Positions 37,413 to 46,605 of a stretch of DNA of 64,000 bases are shown here, in pieces. The notes under the pieces were generated by a model. It was given only the letters and a program-made list of their open reading frames with translations. It searched no databases and was not told the origin of the DNA. The position numbers were made by a program, and so were the translations under genes. The DNA comes from Rhodanobacter spathiphylli B39. GTDB lineage: Bacteria > Pseudomonadota > Gammaproteobacteria > Xanthomonadales > Rhodanobacteraceae. Where the stretch lies: assembly GCF_000264295.1 (NCBI RefSeq), contig NZ_AJXT01000004.1, positions 310,001 to 374,000 on the forward strand. The letters run 5' to 3'. Within the stretch, counting starts at the first letter, position 1. Each line of letters opens with the position of its first letter.

Positions 37413-38480
37413 TTGGCCATCGCAAGCGCTTGGTGGTGCCATCGGCGGGGCAGACGCTGGTTGATGTCACTGGTCGTGGCGCTGTGCATGGCGCTGGTCG
37501 GCATTGGCCCTGCAGCGGCGGCGAAGGTGCCTGCTCCCGCGGAGACACCGATCCGTTTCGGCATCCTGCCGATCGGCAGCGCCGCCGAGTCCCTCGAGCA
37601 ATGGCGTCCCCTGCTGGATGACGTCAGCCGGCGACTGCACCGCGAGGTGGTCACGGTCTCGGTGGGCAGTTATGCCAGCCTGTCCAGCGCGATCGGCGGC
37701 CAGCGGGTCGACGTCGCATTCCTGTCCGGCCGGCTGGCCGTCGAGGCGGTGACCCGGCAGAACATGCAGGTGTTCGCGCAGTTCCAGCGCAGCGACGGTG
37801 CGCGAGGCAACGTGGCCACCCTGGTGGTGCGCGACGACAGCCCGATCCGCAACCTCGACGACCTGCTCGCCACGCCCGGCCAGGGCTGGCGTTACGCCCG
37901 CAGCGAGCACCTGTCGGTGACCGGCTACATCGCGCCCGAGGCCTATGTCTTCGCGCCGAAGGGACTCAACTCGGACACCTTTTTCGCCAGCGTTCGGGTG
38001 GGCGATCACCAGAGCAACCTGCTGGCCGTGGTCAATCGAGAGGCGGACGTGACCAGCAGCAACAACCCCGACATGGATCTGTTCCGTCGCAACTTTCCCC
38101 GCGAAGCGGCCCAGCTCCGGGTGATCTGGCGTTCGCAGCTGATTCCCTCCGGCGTGCTGGTGATCCGCGACGGCATGTCCCGGCGGTTGCGCCAGAAACT
38201 CACCGCGATCCTGCTCGGCTACGGCAAGTCGCGCGGCGACGCGGGCGAGCGGGAGCGCGCCGCGCTGGCGCGCATTCCGGATCTCGGCGGCTTCGTGGCG
38301 GTGGACAGTCGCGTGCTGACGCCGTTTGTCGACATGCAGTACACGCTGTTGCGGCAACAGGCCAGCCACGGTCAATGGATCAGCCCGCAAGCCCTGCAGA
38401 ATCGACTGGCGAAGATCGAGCAGGAACATCGGCAGGCCTTGCGGTTGCTGTCGCCGCATGGGGATGCAGACGGCCAATAG
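37413..38480 (+). CDS. PhnD-like phosphate/phosphonate-type periplasmic binding protein
   Basis: A 355-residue exported protein with a basic N-terminus (CHRRGRRW) and signal helix (LMSLVVALCMALVGIGPAAAA). The mature domain begins TPIRFGILPIG and has DVAFLSGRLAVEAV and the GDHQSNLLAVVNREADVTSSNN region typical of PhnD-like type 2 binding proteins. No phnC or phnE transporter genes are adjacent, so it may be an orphan or a sensor partner. The start is likely TTG 37413, with GGGGAG nine bases upstream; ATG 37464 would leave a very short n-region. Confidence 0.8.
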   Translation: MAIASAWWCHRRGRRWLMSLVVALCMALVGIGPAAAAKVPAPAETPIRFGILPIGSAAESLEQWRPLLDDVSRRLHREVVTVSVGSYASLSSAIGGQRVDVAFLSGRLAVEAVTRQNMQVFAQFQRSDGARGNVATLVVRDDSPIRNLDDLLATPGQGWRYARSEHLSVTGYIAPEAYVFAPKGLNSDTFFASVRVGDHQSNLLAVVNREADVTSSNNPDMDLFRRNFPREAAQLRVIWRSQLIPSGVLVIRDGMSRRLRQKLTAILLGYGKSRGDAGERERAALARIPDLGGFVAVDSRVLTPFVDMQYTLLRQQASHGQWISPQALQNRLAKIEQEHRQALRLLSPHGDADGQ

Positions 38481-38505
38481 GCTGGCGGGCCATCCGGATT
38501 GCCGT

Positions 38506-39018
38506 TCAGACCCCGTCGTCGGCGTAACTCACGGTGACGATCGCGAACTCCGTGGGGCCACCGGGAAGCTCCGCCACGAATTCGTCCTCGACGCGCCGTT
38601 TCAGCACCGCCCGCGCCAGCGGCGAATCGATGCTGATGAAGCCACGCCGTGCATCGGTCTCGTCCGGGCCGACGATGCGGTAGCGGACGAGCTCGCCGGT
38701 GTCGGTGTTCTCCAGCTCGATGTGCGCGCCAAAGAACACCGCGCGGCGATCGGCCGGTGCGCCTTCGGCCACCTTCAGCGCAGGGATGCGCTTGCTGAGA
38801 TAGCGCGCCCGGCGATCGATTTCGCCGAGCTGCTTCTTGCGATAGGTGTACTCGGCATTCTCCGAGCGGTCACCCTCGGCCGCTGCCGCGGCCAGCGCCT
38901 TGACCACCTCCGGCCGGCGCACGTGCCACAGATGATCGAGTTCGGCCTTGAGCCGTTCGAAGCCCTCGCGGGTGATGATCGCGGTGGAGCCGGGTGAGGG
39001 TGGTCGCCAGCGGCTCAC
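38506..39018 (-). CDS. greB: Transcription elongation factor GreB
   Basis: A 170-residue factor with an N-terminal coiled coil (about 13-85), the acidic tip motif [23 protein letters not shown] that is inserted into the polymerase secondary channel, and a C-terminal FKBP-like domain. The [19 protein letters not shown] segment favours GreB over GreA. It rescues backtracked RNA polymerase by stimulating transcript cleavage. It stands 14 bases downstream of the DUF853 gene on the same strand. Confidence 0.93.
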   Translation of the reverse strand: MSRWRPPSPGSTAIITREGFERLKAELDHLWHVRRPEVVKALAAAAAEGDRSENAEYTYRKKQLGEIDRRARYLSKRIPALKVAEGAPADRRAVFFGAHIELENTDTGELVRYRIVGPDETDARRGFISIDSPLARAVLKRRVEDEFVAELPGGPTEFAIVTVSYADDGV

Positions 39019-39031
39019 GCAGCAACGCGCC

Positions 39032-40540
39032 TCAACGCTTGCCGCCGAAGATGCCGCCCAGCACGCCGCGCAGGATCTGCCGGCCGAGCTGACTGCCCGC
39101 GGTGCGCACCATCTGCTTGCCCATGGTCTCGATCATGCCCTGGCGGCGCTTGGTGCCGAACAGGGCGTCGTGCACCGCGCCGCCCCAGCCGCTTTCCGCT
39201 TCCTTCGCGGCGCCCTTGGCCGGCGCATCGGCCGCCACGGTGGCGGCATCGGCGGCCTTTTCCCCGGCGCGCCTGGCCAGCATCTCGGCGGCCGATTCGC
39301 GATTGACGGCAGTGTCGTATTTCGCGCCCACCGGCGAGCGCTGGCGGATGGTGCCGCGCTCCGCGTCGGTGATCGCGCCGATGCGGCAGCACGGCGTGGT
39401 CACCAGCACCTGTTCCACCGGCGTGGGCACGCCGCCATTGGCCAGAGTGGAGGCCAGTGCCTCGCCCACGGCCAGCTTGGTGATGGCCTCGGTGACGTCG
39501 AGCTTCGGGTTGACGACGAAGGTTTCCGCCGCCGCCTTGACCGCCTTCTGGTCACGCGGGGTGAACGCGCGAAGGGCGTGCTGGATGCGGTTGCCGAGCT
39601 GGCCGAGGATCACGCCGGGCACGTCGTCGGGGTTCTGCGAGCAGAAGTACACGCCCACGCCCTTGGAGCGGATCAGCCGCACCACCTGTTCCACCCGCTG
39701 CAGCAGGGCAGGCGAGGCGTCGTCGAACAGCAGGTGCGCCTCGTCGAAGAAGAACACCATCTTGGGCTGGTCGAGGTCGCCGACTTCGGGCAGCTGCTCG
39801 AACAGCTCGGACAGCAGCCACAGCAGGAAGGTGGAGTACAGCCGCGGCTTCATGATCAGCTGGTCGGCGGCCAGCACGTTGATGATGCCGCGGCCGCTCA
39901 TGTCCTGGCGCATCAGGTCGGCCAGTTCCAGCGCCGGCTCGCCGAAGAACTGGTCGGCGCCGTCACTTTCGAGTTTCAGCAGCGCGCGCTGGATTGCCGC
40001 GATGCTCTGCGTGCTGATCAGGCCGTACTGGGTGGACAGCGCCTTGGCATTTTCGGCGGCGTAGGTGAGCAGGGCGCGCAGGTCGGCCAGGTCCAGCAGC
40101 AGCCAGCCCTGGTCGTCGGCGGCCTTGAACACCACTTCGAGCACGCCTTCCTGGGTGTCGTTCAATTCCAGCACGCGGCCGAGCAGGGTCGGGCCCATCT
40201 CGCTGACGGTGGCGCGCACCGGGTGGCCGAGCTTGCCGTAGATGTCCCAGAACACCACCGGGTTGGCCTGCGCCTTCCAGTCGGTGAGCTTGAGCCTGGC
40301 CAGCCGCGCCTTGAGCTTGTCACCCGGCTCGCCGGCGGCCATCGCCAGGCCGGCCAGGTCACCCTTGGCATCGGCCAGGAAGCATGGCACGCCGAGCCGC
40401 GAGAACCCTTCGGCCAGCACCATCAGCGAGACCGATTTGCCGGTGCCGGTGGCGCCGGCGATCATGCCGTGGCGGTTGCCGTAGTGCGGGTCAAGACTGA
40501 CGCTGGTGCTGTCGTTGCGGCCGATCAGGATCTCGGTCAT
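39032..40540 (-). CDS. DUF853 (YjgR/HerA-like) ATPase
   Basis: A 502-residue P-loop ATPase. Walker A is GATGTGKS (29-36). Walker B lies in [12 protein letters not shown], and downstream is [37 protein letters not shown]. This is the DUF853 family related to HerA/FtsK motors, in which no cellular function is established. The C-terminal region contains an Ala/Glu/Lys-rich linker and ends [15 protein letters not shown], a Gly-rich amphipathic tail. Its stop lies 14 bases before the greB start, so the two may be co-expressed. Confidence 0.9.
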   Translation of the reverse strand: MTEILIGRNDSTSVSLDPHYGNRHGMIAGATGTGKSVSLMVLAEGFSRLGVPCFLADAKGDLAGLAMAAGEPGDKLKARLARLKLTDWKAQANPVVFWDIYGKLGHPVRATVSEMGPTLLGRVLELNDTQEGVLEVVFKAADDQGWLLLDLADLRALLTYAAENAKALSTQYGLISTQSIAAIQRALLKLESDGADQFFGEPALELADLMRQDMSGRGIINVLAADQLIMKPRLYSTFLLWLLSELFEQLPEVGDLDQPKMVFFFDEAHLLFDDASPALLQRVEQVVRLIRSKGVGVYFCSQNPDDVPGVILGQLGNRIQHALRAFTPRDQKAVKAAAETFVVNPKLDVTEAITKLAVGEALASTLANGGVPTPVEQVLVTTPCCRIGAITDAERGTIRQRSPVGAKYDTAVNRESAAEMLARRAGEKAADAATVAADAPAKGAAKEAESGWGGAVHDALFGTKRRQGMIETMGKQMVRTAGSQLGRQILRGVLGGIFGGKR

Positions 40541-40599
40541 GGCGTTCCATCCGGTGGTGTTTGCGTGATTGTAGCCAGAGCGTCGCGTGGTCGCGTGCG

Positions 40600-40628
40600 T
40601 TGAGTCGAACCCCTGCGCCCGCTATGGT
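40600..40628 (+). promoter_or_regulatory. Promoter of the lytic transglycosylase gene
   Basis: TTGAGT (40600-40605) and TATGGT (40623-40628) are separated by 17 bases; the predicted start near 40635 leaves a leader of about 21 bases containing GGGGGTGG before ATG 40656. Confidence 0.5.
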
Positions 40629-40655
40629 GGGCGTTTTCCGGGGGTGGTGTTTCTG

Positions 40656-42137
40656 ATGTTGTCGTGTTCGGTGATGCGTTCCATCCGCCTGGCGTCGATC
40701 GCCGTGGCGGCCAGTCTTCTCGGTGCCTGTGCCAGCGGCCCGGCCAAACCTTCGGCCCAGGTCGGTGCGCTGTATGGCGAACTCGACGTCGCCGGCAAGG
40801 GTTACGAAACCGCCTTGCAGCAATCCCGCGAGGGTGACCTGCAGGCTTCGCAGGCGAGCCTGACCCGGTCGCTGGATCGCCTGAAGGATGCATCGGCACG
40901 TTGCGGGAATACCGCAGGCTGTGATCCGCAGCGCTTCTTCTCGACCTTTGATCACCTGCTGCGCCTGAAAGACGGCGATTTCGGCGGCGCGCAGGACCTG
41001 GACAGCGATGTCGATCCCGCGCAGGCGGCGCAGGCCATCGCCGGCAAGACCGGCGCGGCCAGCCTGCCGCAGGCCCAGCGCAGCGTGACCCTGCTGCATG
41101 GCCAGAAGCTTTCGCAACTGATCGCGATGAACGGCCCGGTCAAGGCCGCGCTGGAGATGTGGCTGACCCAGTGGCGGCCGCAATTGATGGACGCGTACGT
41201 CAACTATCAGTACATGCGCTACCAGATGTGGCCGGCCTACGAGAAGGCCGACCTGCCCGAGGCGCTGCTGTTCGGCATCATGGCCAAGGAATCCGGCGGC
41301 AAGGTCCACGCGGTTTCGCGTTCGGGTGCGGCAGGTCCGCTGCAGTTCATGTACGCCACCGGCATGCGCTTCGGCCTGGTCAGCGACGACGGCTTCGACA
41401 CCCGCTTCGATCCGGCGGCTTCGGCGCGTGCGAATGCCGAGTACATGAACGAGCAGCTGCGGATCTTCAACGACAACCTCGAACTGACCATCGCCGCCTA
41501 CAACGGCGGCGAGGGCCGCATCCGGCGGCTGGTCGGCGACGACACCTCGGTGAGTTTCTACGATCCGCGGATCTACAACGACCTGTCGCAGGAGACCCGC
41601 GACTACGTGCCCGCGGTGCTGGCCGCGGCCTGGCTGTTCCAGCATCCGGACAGCTACAACCTGCGCTTCCCCCGACTCGACAGCGTGCCTGGCACGATCA
41701 CCCTGAAGCGGCCCGCGTCGCTGTCGGAGCTGACCGTCTGCCTCGGTTCGGCGGGCGGCATGAGCGACGGCTGGTTCCGCACCCTGCGCAATCTCAACCC
41801 CCGGCTCGATCCGCAGGTGAGCCAGCCGGCCGGCACCATGTTGCAGTTGCCGAAAGTCCTGGAGCAGGCCTACGCCTCGCGTTGCGTCGACGGTCCGTGG
41901 CCGATCCTGGCCAGCGACCTGCACAAGGCGGTCATCCCGGTGGTCGCCGCACCGGTGGCCAAGGCACCGGCCCGGAGCCGGGGCACGAAGAATTATCGTG
42001 TGCGCCGCGGCGATACGCTGATCAGCATCGTGCGCAAGCTGCAGTGTTCGAGCGTGCAGGAGATTGCCGAGATGAATGGCATTCGCCACCAGCACCTGCG
42101 CATCGGTCAGCAGCTGAAATTGCCGGTCTGTCGCTGA
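40656..42137 (+). CDS. MltD-like membrane-bound lytic transglycosylase with LysM
   Basis: A 493-residue lipoprotein (lipobox LGAC, Cys near 25 from ATG 40656). The SLT domain (about 195-330) has the catalytic Glu in IMAKESGG, followed by SRSGAAGPLQFMYATGMRFGL and AAYNGGEGRI. A C-terminal LysM (NYRVRRGDTLISIVRKL...LRIGQQLKL, about 445-490) binds peptidoglycan. It cleaves the glycan strand with 1,6-anhydro formation. The 5' end has several possible starts; 40656 fits the promoter and ribosome site best. A second copy of the structured repeat begins at the first base after the stop. Confidence 0.9.
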   Translation: MLSCSVMRSIRLASIAVAASLLGACASGPAKPSAQVGALYGELDVAGKGYETALQQSREGDLQASQASLTRSLDRLKDASARCGNTAGCDPQRFFSTFDHLLRLKDGDFGGAQDLDSDVDPAQAAQAIAGKTGAASLPQAQRSVTLLHGQKLSQLIAMNGPVKAALEMWLTQWRPQLMDAYVNYQYMRYQMWPAYEKADLPEALLFGIMAKESGGKVHAVSRSGAAGPLQFMYATGMRFGLVSDDGFDTRFDPAASARANAEYMNEQLRIFNDNLELTIAAYNGGEGRIRRLVGDDTSVSFYDPRIYNDLSQETRDYVPAVLAAAWLFQHPDSYNLRFPRLDSVPGTITLKRPASLSELTVCLGSAGGMSDGWFRTLRNLNPRLDPQVSQPAGTMLQLPKVLEQAYASRCVDGPWPILASDLHKAVIPVVAAPVAKAPARSRGTKNYRVRRGDTLISIVRKLQCSSVQEIAEMNGIRHQHLRIGQQLKLPVCR

Positions 42138-42280
42138 GGGGTTGTGATTTTTTCAACCTCGAAGCCCGGCAAGGGATGGCCGGACGCGGATCGGGCACGC
42201 AAGTGCCTGATTCGCGTGAGCGAGTCCGGGCGTGTACCGGACTCGCGATAGAAGAAAACCACAGGATCGTGGTTTTCTTC
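42138..42280 (+). repeat. Multi-stem intergenic repeat, copy 2 (3' side of the transglycosylase gene)
   Basis: A 143-base element directly following the stop codon and homologous along its length to 12686-12826. Stem C (42184-42217) is fully paired here: ACGC/GCGT replaces the ACGG/ACGT mismatch of copy 1, and GGCAC-GCAA-GTGCC replaces GTCAC-GCAA-GTGAC. Stem D is GCGAGTCCGG/CCGGACTCGC (42220-42246), against GCACGTCCGG/CCGGACGTGC in copy 1. Stem E (42251-42280) is the same 12 bp with a 6-base loop. The GCAA tetraloop and the order of all stems are retained. Confidence 0.85.
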
Positions 42281-42311
42281 ACAGGCGTTGAGCGGCGCGA
42301 CCGGCGGCCGT

Positions 42312-42749
42312 TCAGGCGACGGCGGTCTGCTGCATCCAGCTGTCGACCGTGCTGCCCTGGCTCTGCGCTTCCTTCAGTTCGCGCAGCAGCTGCATCAGCT
42401 GGCGGTACTGCGGCTGCAGGCTTGCGTGGGGCGAGTTCTTGGTCTCGTGGTAGGCCACCGCCAGCCACAGCGCGATGCCGCGCATCGCCACTTCGGCATT
42501 GCCGGAACGGGCGCGCTCGTAGCCGGCTTCGGTGCCCTGGCCCCAGGGCAGGTAGCGCGCTTCGGGGGCGGTGCCGTGCAGGTGCGGGAAGTCGCTGCGT
42601 GAGGCCTGGCCGATTTCGCGCAGGGTGAGGGTGCTGAGGCGCTCATGGCTGCGTTTGGGCAGCGCCCGGACGATGCGTTCGATGTCGCGGAATTGGCGGC
42701 CAAGCTGGCGCGCGCGCATCATCACAAGGAATGGCGTCAATATTTGCAT
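42312..42749 (-). CDS. Hypothetical protein, mostly helical
   Basis: A 145-residue protein without signal peptide. It starts with a hydrophobic stretch (MQILTPFLVMMRARQLGRQF), then an amphipathic helix RDIERIVRALPKRSHERLSTL, a Pro/Gly-containing loop and a C-terminal helical region (PQYRQLMQLLRELKEAQSQGS). No family recognised. The start is near 42749. It is convergent with the transglycosylase gene, with the structured repeat between them. Confidence 0.6.
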   Translation of the reverse strand: MQILTPFLVMMRARQLGRQFRDIERIVRALPKRSHERLSTLTLREIGQASRSDFPHLHGTAPEARYLPWGQGTEAGYERARSGNAEVAMRGIALWLAVAYHETKNSPHASLQPQYRQLMQLLRELKEAQSQGSTVDSWMQQTAVA

Positions 42750-42925
42750 GAGATCCCCTCGGCGCTTGAATTCAACCGTGCCCCCTGCGCACGATTCCGA
42801 CGCGGAGTGTAGCGGGTCAAGGCGGTCAATTGCGCGCAGGGCGTCACATACTGACGTTTCGCGTCAGGTTGGCGGGCCGTGCCGGCGACTTTTCGGCGGG
42901 TCGACCCTCCGCCAACGGTGCTGCT

Positions 42926-43771
42926 TCAGCCCGGGCGGTGGCCCAGCCGCTGACCGACCTGCACCGCCTGCTGCGGCGCGAGCGGATCCAGCTCGGCCGT
43001 GCCTTCGGGCAACAGCATGATCACGGTGGAACCCATGTTGAAGCGCGCCATCTCGGCGAAGCGCTCCAGGGTGATGTTCTGGCCGGCGAACGACTTGCGC
43101 CTGATCGACGAGGCGTAGGGCGGAATCACCAGGCCGTCCCACACGGTAGCCACCGACGAGACCAGGATCGCGCCCACCATGACCACCACGAACGGCCCGT
43201 GTTCGCCATCGAAGTGGCAGACCAGCCGCTCGTTGCGGGCGAACAGGCGGGGGATCGCGGCCACCGCGAACGGCGCCACGCTGAAGATCCGGCCTGGCAC
43301 ATGCACGGTTTCGCGCAGGGTGCCCTGCAGCGGCATGTGCACCCGGTGGTAGTCGCGGGGCGACAGGTAGACGGTGACGAAACGGCCGTTGCGGAAGGGC
43401 GCGGCCGCGGCTTCGTCGCCGCCGAGCAGTTCGGCGGCGGTGTACTCCTGCCCCTTGGCCTGAAAGATGCGCCCTTCGACGATGGCGCCCGACTGGCTGA
43501 TGCGGCCATCGGCAGGCGAGACCAGGGCGGCCGGATCGGCGTCGGCACGGCGTGCGTCCGGACGCAGCTTGCGGGTGAAGAAGGCATTGAAGTGCTGGTA
43601 GGCCAGCGGATCGGGCTGCGCCGCCTCGGCCATGTTCACCTGGTAATTGCGCACGATGGTGGTGATCAGCCAGTTCTTCCACGGCACGAAGGTCCAGCGC
43701 GTGGCCCAGTAGACCAGGCGCGACAGGAAGCGGTGGGGCAGGGCGTACTGGAGGAATACTTTGAAAGTCAT
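42926..43771 (-). CDS. psd: Phosphatidylserine decarboxylase
   Basis: A 281-residue proenzyme that makes phosphatidylethanolamine at the inner membrane. The self-cleavage site is GST (in [11 protein letters not shown], Ser near 247), which yields the pyruvoyl group on the alpha chain. Motifs [10 protein letters not shown] and [16 protein letters not shown] contain the Asp/His residues of the maturation triad. The length is similar to other gammaproteobacterial proteobacterial-type Psd enzymes. It is divergent from prmB and is not in the usual pair with an mscM or rsgA gene within the window. Confidence 0.96.
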   Translation of the reverse strand: MTFKVFLQYALPHRFLSRLVYWATRWTFVPWKNWLITTIVRNYQVNMAEAAQPDPLAYQHFNAFFTRKLRPDARRADADPAALVSPADGRISQSGAIVEGRIFQAKGQEYTAAELLGGDEAAAAPFRNGRFVTVYLSPRDYHRVHMPLQGTLRETVHVPGRIFSVAPFAVAAIPRLFARNERLVCHFDGEHGPFVVVMVGAILVSSVATVWDGLVIPPYASSIRRKSFAGQNITLERFAEMARFNMGSTVIMLLPEGTAELDPLAPQQAVQVGQRLGHRPG

Positions 43772-43931
43772 CCGCCCAGTATAGAGGGATACCGGCGCTG
43801 TTCACCCCGGGCACAGGCTTGCGTACGGAAGGATCGGCCACTCGTGGTGGAGCCCCTCGGCCCCGCTGCGCTCGGGGCGAACGATTGAGGTTGCTGCTGG
43901 CCCGAAGGCCAGCCGGTCCCGCTCCTGGCCG

Positions 43932-43937
43932 TATAAT
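43932..43937 (+). promoter_or_regulatory. -10 box of prmB
   Basis: A perfect TATAAT overlaps an in-frame ATG at 43936, so that ATG cannot be the start if this promoter is used; the GTG at 43969 then is. No clear -35 hexamer is seen. Confidence 0.5.
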
Positions 43938-43968
43938 GCCCGGCCCCTCGCCGCACCCATGGATCGCC

Positions 43969-44895
43969 GTGACTGCCGAACTTGCCACCATCATCGACTT
44001 CATCCGTTATGGCGCCAGTCGCTTTTCGGCCGCCGGGCTGACCTTCGGCCACAGCCATGACAACCCGATCGACGAGGCCACCCACCTGGTGCTGGCCAGC
44101 CTGAACCTGCCGCCGGATATCCCGCCTGCCTACGGCGCGGGTCGGCTCACGGCCGAGGAGCGGGCGAACGTGCTGGCGTTGATCGATCGGCGTGTCAACG
44201 AGCGCCTGCCGGTGGCCTATTTGGTCGGCGAAACCTGGTTCGCCGGGCTGAAGTTCAAGAGCGACCGCCGCGCCCTGGTGCCGCGTTCGCCGATCGCCGA
44301 ACTGATCGAGTCGGGCTTCGCGCCATGGCTGGACGAGCGCCACGTCGAACGGGCGCTGGACCTGTGCACCGGCTCGGGCTGCATCGGCATCGCGATGGCC
44401 GAGTACAACCCGGAGTGGCAGGTCGACATCGTCGACATCAGCGACGAGGCGCTGTCGCTGGCGCGCGAGAACATCGTGTTCCAGCACGTCGAGGGCCGGG
44501 TCGAGGCGATCCGCTCCGACCTGTTCGCCGGCGTGGCGGGGCGCCAGTACGACCTGATCGTGTCCAATCCGCCTTATGTCACCGAGGATGAGTACGCCGC
44601 GCTGCCGGGCGAATACGCACACGAGCCGAAGCTCGGCCTCACCTCCGGCATCGACGGCCTGGACCTGTGCCTGCGCATGCTGGACGAGGCGGCCGACTAC
44701 CTCACCGAGGACGGCCTGCTGATCGTCGAGGTGGGCGAGAGCGAGCACGCGCTGGCCGCGCTGCTGCCCGAAGTGCCGTTCATCTGGGTCGAGTTCAAGG
44801 TCGGCCAGATGGGCGTGTTCGCGCTGGAGCGGCGCGATCTCGTCGAGCATGCCGCCGCCATCAAGGCCGCGGCTGCCGCGCGCCGCCCGGGCTGA
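43969..44895 (+). CDS. prmB: Ribosomal protein L3 glutamine N5-methyltransferase
   Basis: A 308-residue SAM-dependent methyltransferase. It has motif I ALDLCTGSGCIGIAMAEY and the glutamine-binding NPPY (IVSNPPYVTEDEY). The N-terminal helical domain begins near TIIDFIRYGASRFSAAGLTFGH, typical of PrmB rather than PrmC. The GTG start at 43969 is chosen because the upstream in-frame ATG lies in the -10 box. It methylates Gln150 of ribosomal protein L3. It is followed four bases later by the GNAT gene. Confidence 0.95.
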   Translation: MTAELATIIDFIRYGASRFSAAGLTFGHSHDNPIDEATHLVLASLNLPPDIPPAYGAGRLTAEERANVLALIDRRVNERLPVAYLVGETWFAGLKFKSDRRALVPRSPIAELIESGFAPWLDERHVERALDLCTGSGCIGIAMAEYNPEWQVDIVDISDEALSLARENIVFQHVEGRVEAIRSDLFAGVAGRQYDLIVSNPPYVTEDEYAALPGEYAHEPKLGLTSGIDGLDLCLRMLDEAADYLTEDGLLIVEVGESEHALAALLPEVPFIWVEFKVGQMGVFALERRDLVEHAAAIKAAAAARRPG

Positions 44896-44898
44896 ACG

Positions 44899-45453
44899 AT
44901 GGAGCTGGTCACCGCGCGACTGCGGATCGACGCGCTGCGACCAGCCGACGCGCAAGCCCTGTTTGCCTGCCGCGCCGATCCGCGGGTGGCGCTTTATCAG
45001 GGCTGGTGCCCGGCCGATCTCGCCGCGGCCGACGAGTTCATCGCGGCGCAGCCGGCGTCGCCTGTGCAGGGCTGGTTCCAGCGCGCGATCCGCTTGCGCG
45101 AAGACGGCGCCCTGGTCGGCGACCTGGGTGTGTGCCTGCCCGAGGATCCGCGGGATTCGGTCGAGTTCGGCGTCAGCCTTGCCCCGGCCCGCCAGGGGCT
45201 GGGCTACGCCAGCGAGGCCGTGCGGGCGCTGCTGGGCTTCGTCTTCGGCGAACTTGGCCGCCATCGCGTCCACGCCTCGGTCGATCCCCGCAATCTGGCC
45301 AGCATGGCCATGCTGCGGGCGCTGGGCATGCGCCAGGAGGCGCATCATCGCGAAAGCCTCTGGTTCAAGGGCGAATGGGTCGATGACGTGATTTTCGCCA
45401 TGCTCGACCACGAGTGGCGCGCACGGCAGGCAGGCGAGGCCCATCACGGTTAA
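44899..45453 (+). CDS. GNAT family N-acetyltransferase (RimJ/RimL type)
   Basis: A 184-residue acetyltransferase. Features are the N-terminal [18 protein letters not shown], the acyl-CoA loop [21 protein letters not shown] (motif A with Q/RxxGxG/A) and [18 protein letters not shown] in motif B. The [15 protein letters not shown] ending is typical of RimJ/RimL-like members that acetylate protein N-termini or other amines. It is three bases after prmB and probably co-transcribed. The substrate is unknown. Confidence 0.88.
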   Translation: MELVTARLRIDALRPADAQALFACRADPRVALYQGWCPADLAAADEFIAAQPASPVQGWFQRAIRLREDGALVGDLGVCLPEDPRDSVEFGVSLAPARQGLGYASEAVRALLGFVFGELGRHRVHASVDPRNLASMAMLRALGMRQEAHHRESLWFKGEWVDDVIFAMLDHEWRARQAGEAHHG

Positions 45454-45487
45454 GCTGTGCCGGTTTCCCTGTGGACGTCCAAACCCC

Positions 45488-46576
45488 GTGTCCAGCAACG
45501 CGTTCGGCAAACTGTTAACCGTCACCACCTTCGGCGAGAGCCACGGGCCGGCGATCGGCTGCGTGATCGACGGCTGCCCGCCGGGGCTGGCGATCGGCGC
45601 CGATGAATTCCGCGCCGACCTCGATCGTCGCGCCACCGGCCGCAGCCGCTACACCTCGCAGCGGCACGAGGCGGACGAGGTGGAGATTCTTTCCGGCGTG
45701 TACCAGGGCAAGACCACCGGCACGCCGATCGCGCTGCTGATCCGCAACACCGACCAGCGCAGCAAGGACTACGGCGAGATCGAACAGACCTTCCGCCCCG
45801 GCCATGCCGACTACACCTACTGGCAGAAATACGGCATCCGCGACCCCCGCGGCGGAGGGCGTTCGTCTGCGCGCGAAACCACCATGCGCGTCGCCGCCGC
45901 GGTGATCGCCAAGAAATGGCTGGCCGAGCGTCATGGCGTGCGCGTGCGCGGCCACCTGGCGCAGATCGGCGAGATCCGGCCCGCCGCCTTCGACTGGGAT
46001 GCGGTGGAGCAGAACCCGTTCTTCTGGCCGGATGCGGCCCAGGTGCCGGCGCTGGAGGACTACATCAACGCGCTGCGCAAGTCCGGCGATTCGGTGGGCG
46101 CCCGCGTCGACGTGGTCGCCGAGGGCGTGCCGCCGGGCTGGGGCGAACCGATCTACGGCAAGCTCGACAGCGAGCTGGCCAGTGCATTGATGTCGATCAA
46201 CGCGGTCAAGGGCGTGGAGATCGGCGACGGTTTCGCCGCCGTGGCCCAGCGCGGCAGCGAGCATCGCGACGAGATGCATTTGGACGGCTTTACGTCCAAT
46301 CATGCCGGCGGTATTCTCGGTGGCATCAGCAGCGGTCAGCCGGTCACCGCCTCGATCGTGCTGAAACCCACCTCCAGCATCCTGATTCCCGGCCACAGCC
46401 TGAACCTGGCCGGCGAGCCGGTGGACGTGGTCACCAAGGGGCGACACGATCCCTGCGTCGGCATCCGCGCCACGCCCATCGCCGAAGCGATGATGGCGCT
46501 GGTGCTGATGGACCACGCGTTGCGCCACCGGGCGCAATGCGGCGACGTGGGTGCGGTCGCGCCGCGCATCGCCTGA
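45488..46576 (+). CDS. aroC: Chorismate synthase
   Basis: A 362-residue FMN-dependent enzyme that converts EPSP to chorismate. Signatures are [20 protein letters not shown] at the N-terminus, [15 protein letters not shown] and the closing [15 protein letters not shown]. The start is GTG 45488. Chorismate feeds the tryptophan genes downstream in this window, though they are separate transcription units. Followed by the hydroxyacid dehydrogenase gene at 46606. Confidence 0.97.
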   Translation: MSSNAFGKLLTVTTFGESHGPAIGCVIDGCPPGLAIGADEFRADLDRRATGRSRYTSQRHEADEVEILSGVYQGKTTGTPIALLIRNTDQRSKDYGEIEQTFRPGHADYTYWQKYGIRDPRGGGRSSARETTMRVAAAVIAKKWLAERHGVRVRGHLAQIGEIRPAAFDWDAVEQNPFFWPDAAQVPALEDYINALRKSGDSVGARVDVVAEGVPPGWGEPIYGKLDSELASALMSINAVKGVEIGDGFAAVAQRGSEHRDEMHLDGFTSNHAGGILGGISSGQPVTASIVLKPTSSILIPGHSLNLAGEPVDVVTKGRHDPCVGIRATPIAEAMMALVLMDHALRHRAQCGDVGAVAPRIA

Positions 46577-46605
46577 CTTCAACCGCAGCAACCGGAATCA
46601 CGCCG

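Noticed and set aside
43849-43880. Second copy of the short repeat at 5522-5567
   Set aside because: The segment is GC-rich and partly palindromic but does not share the GGAGTCGAAG tail, so it is not the same element.
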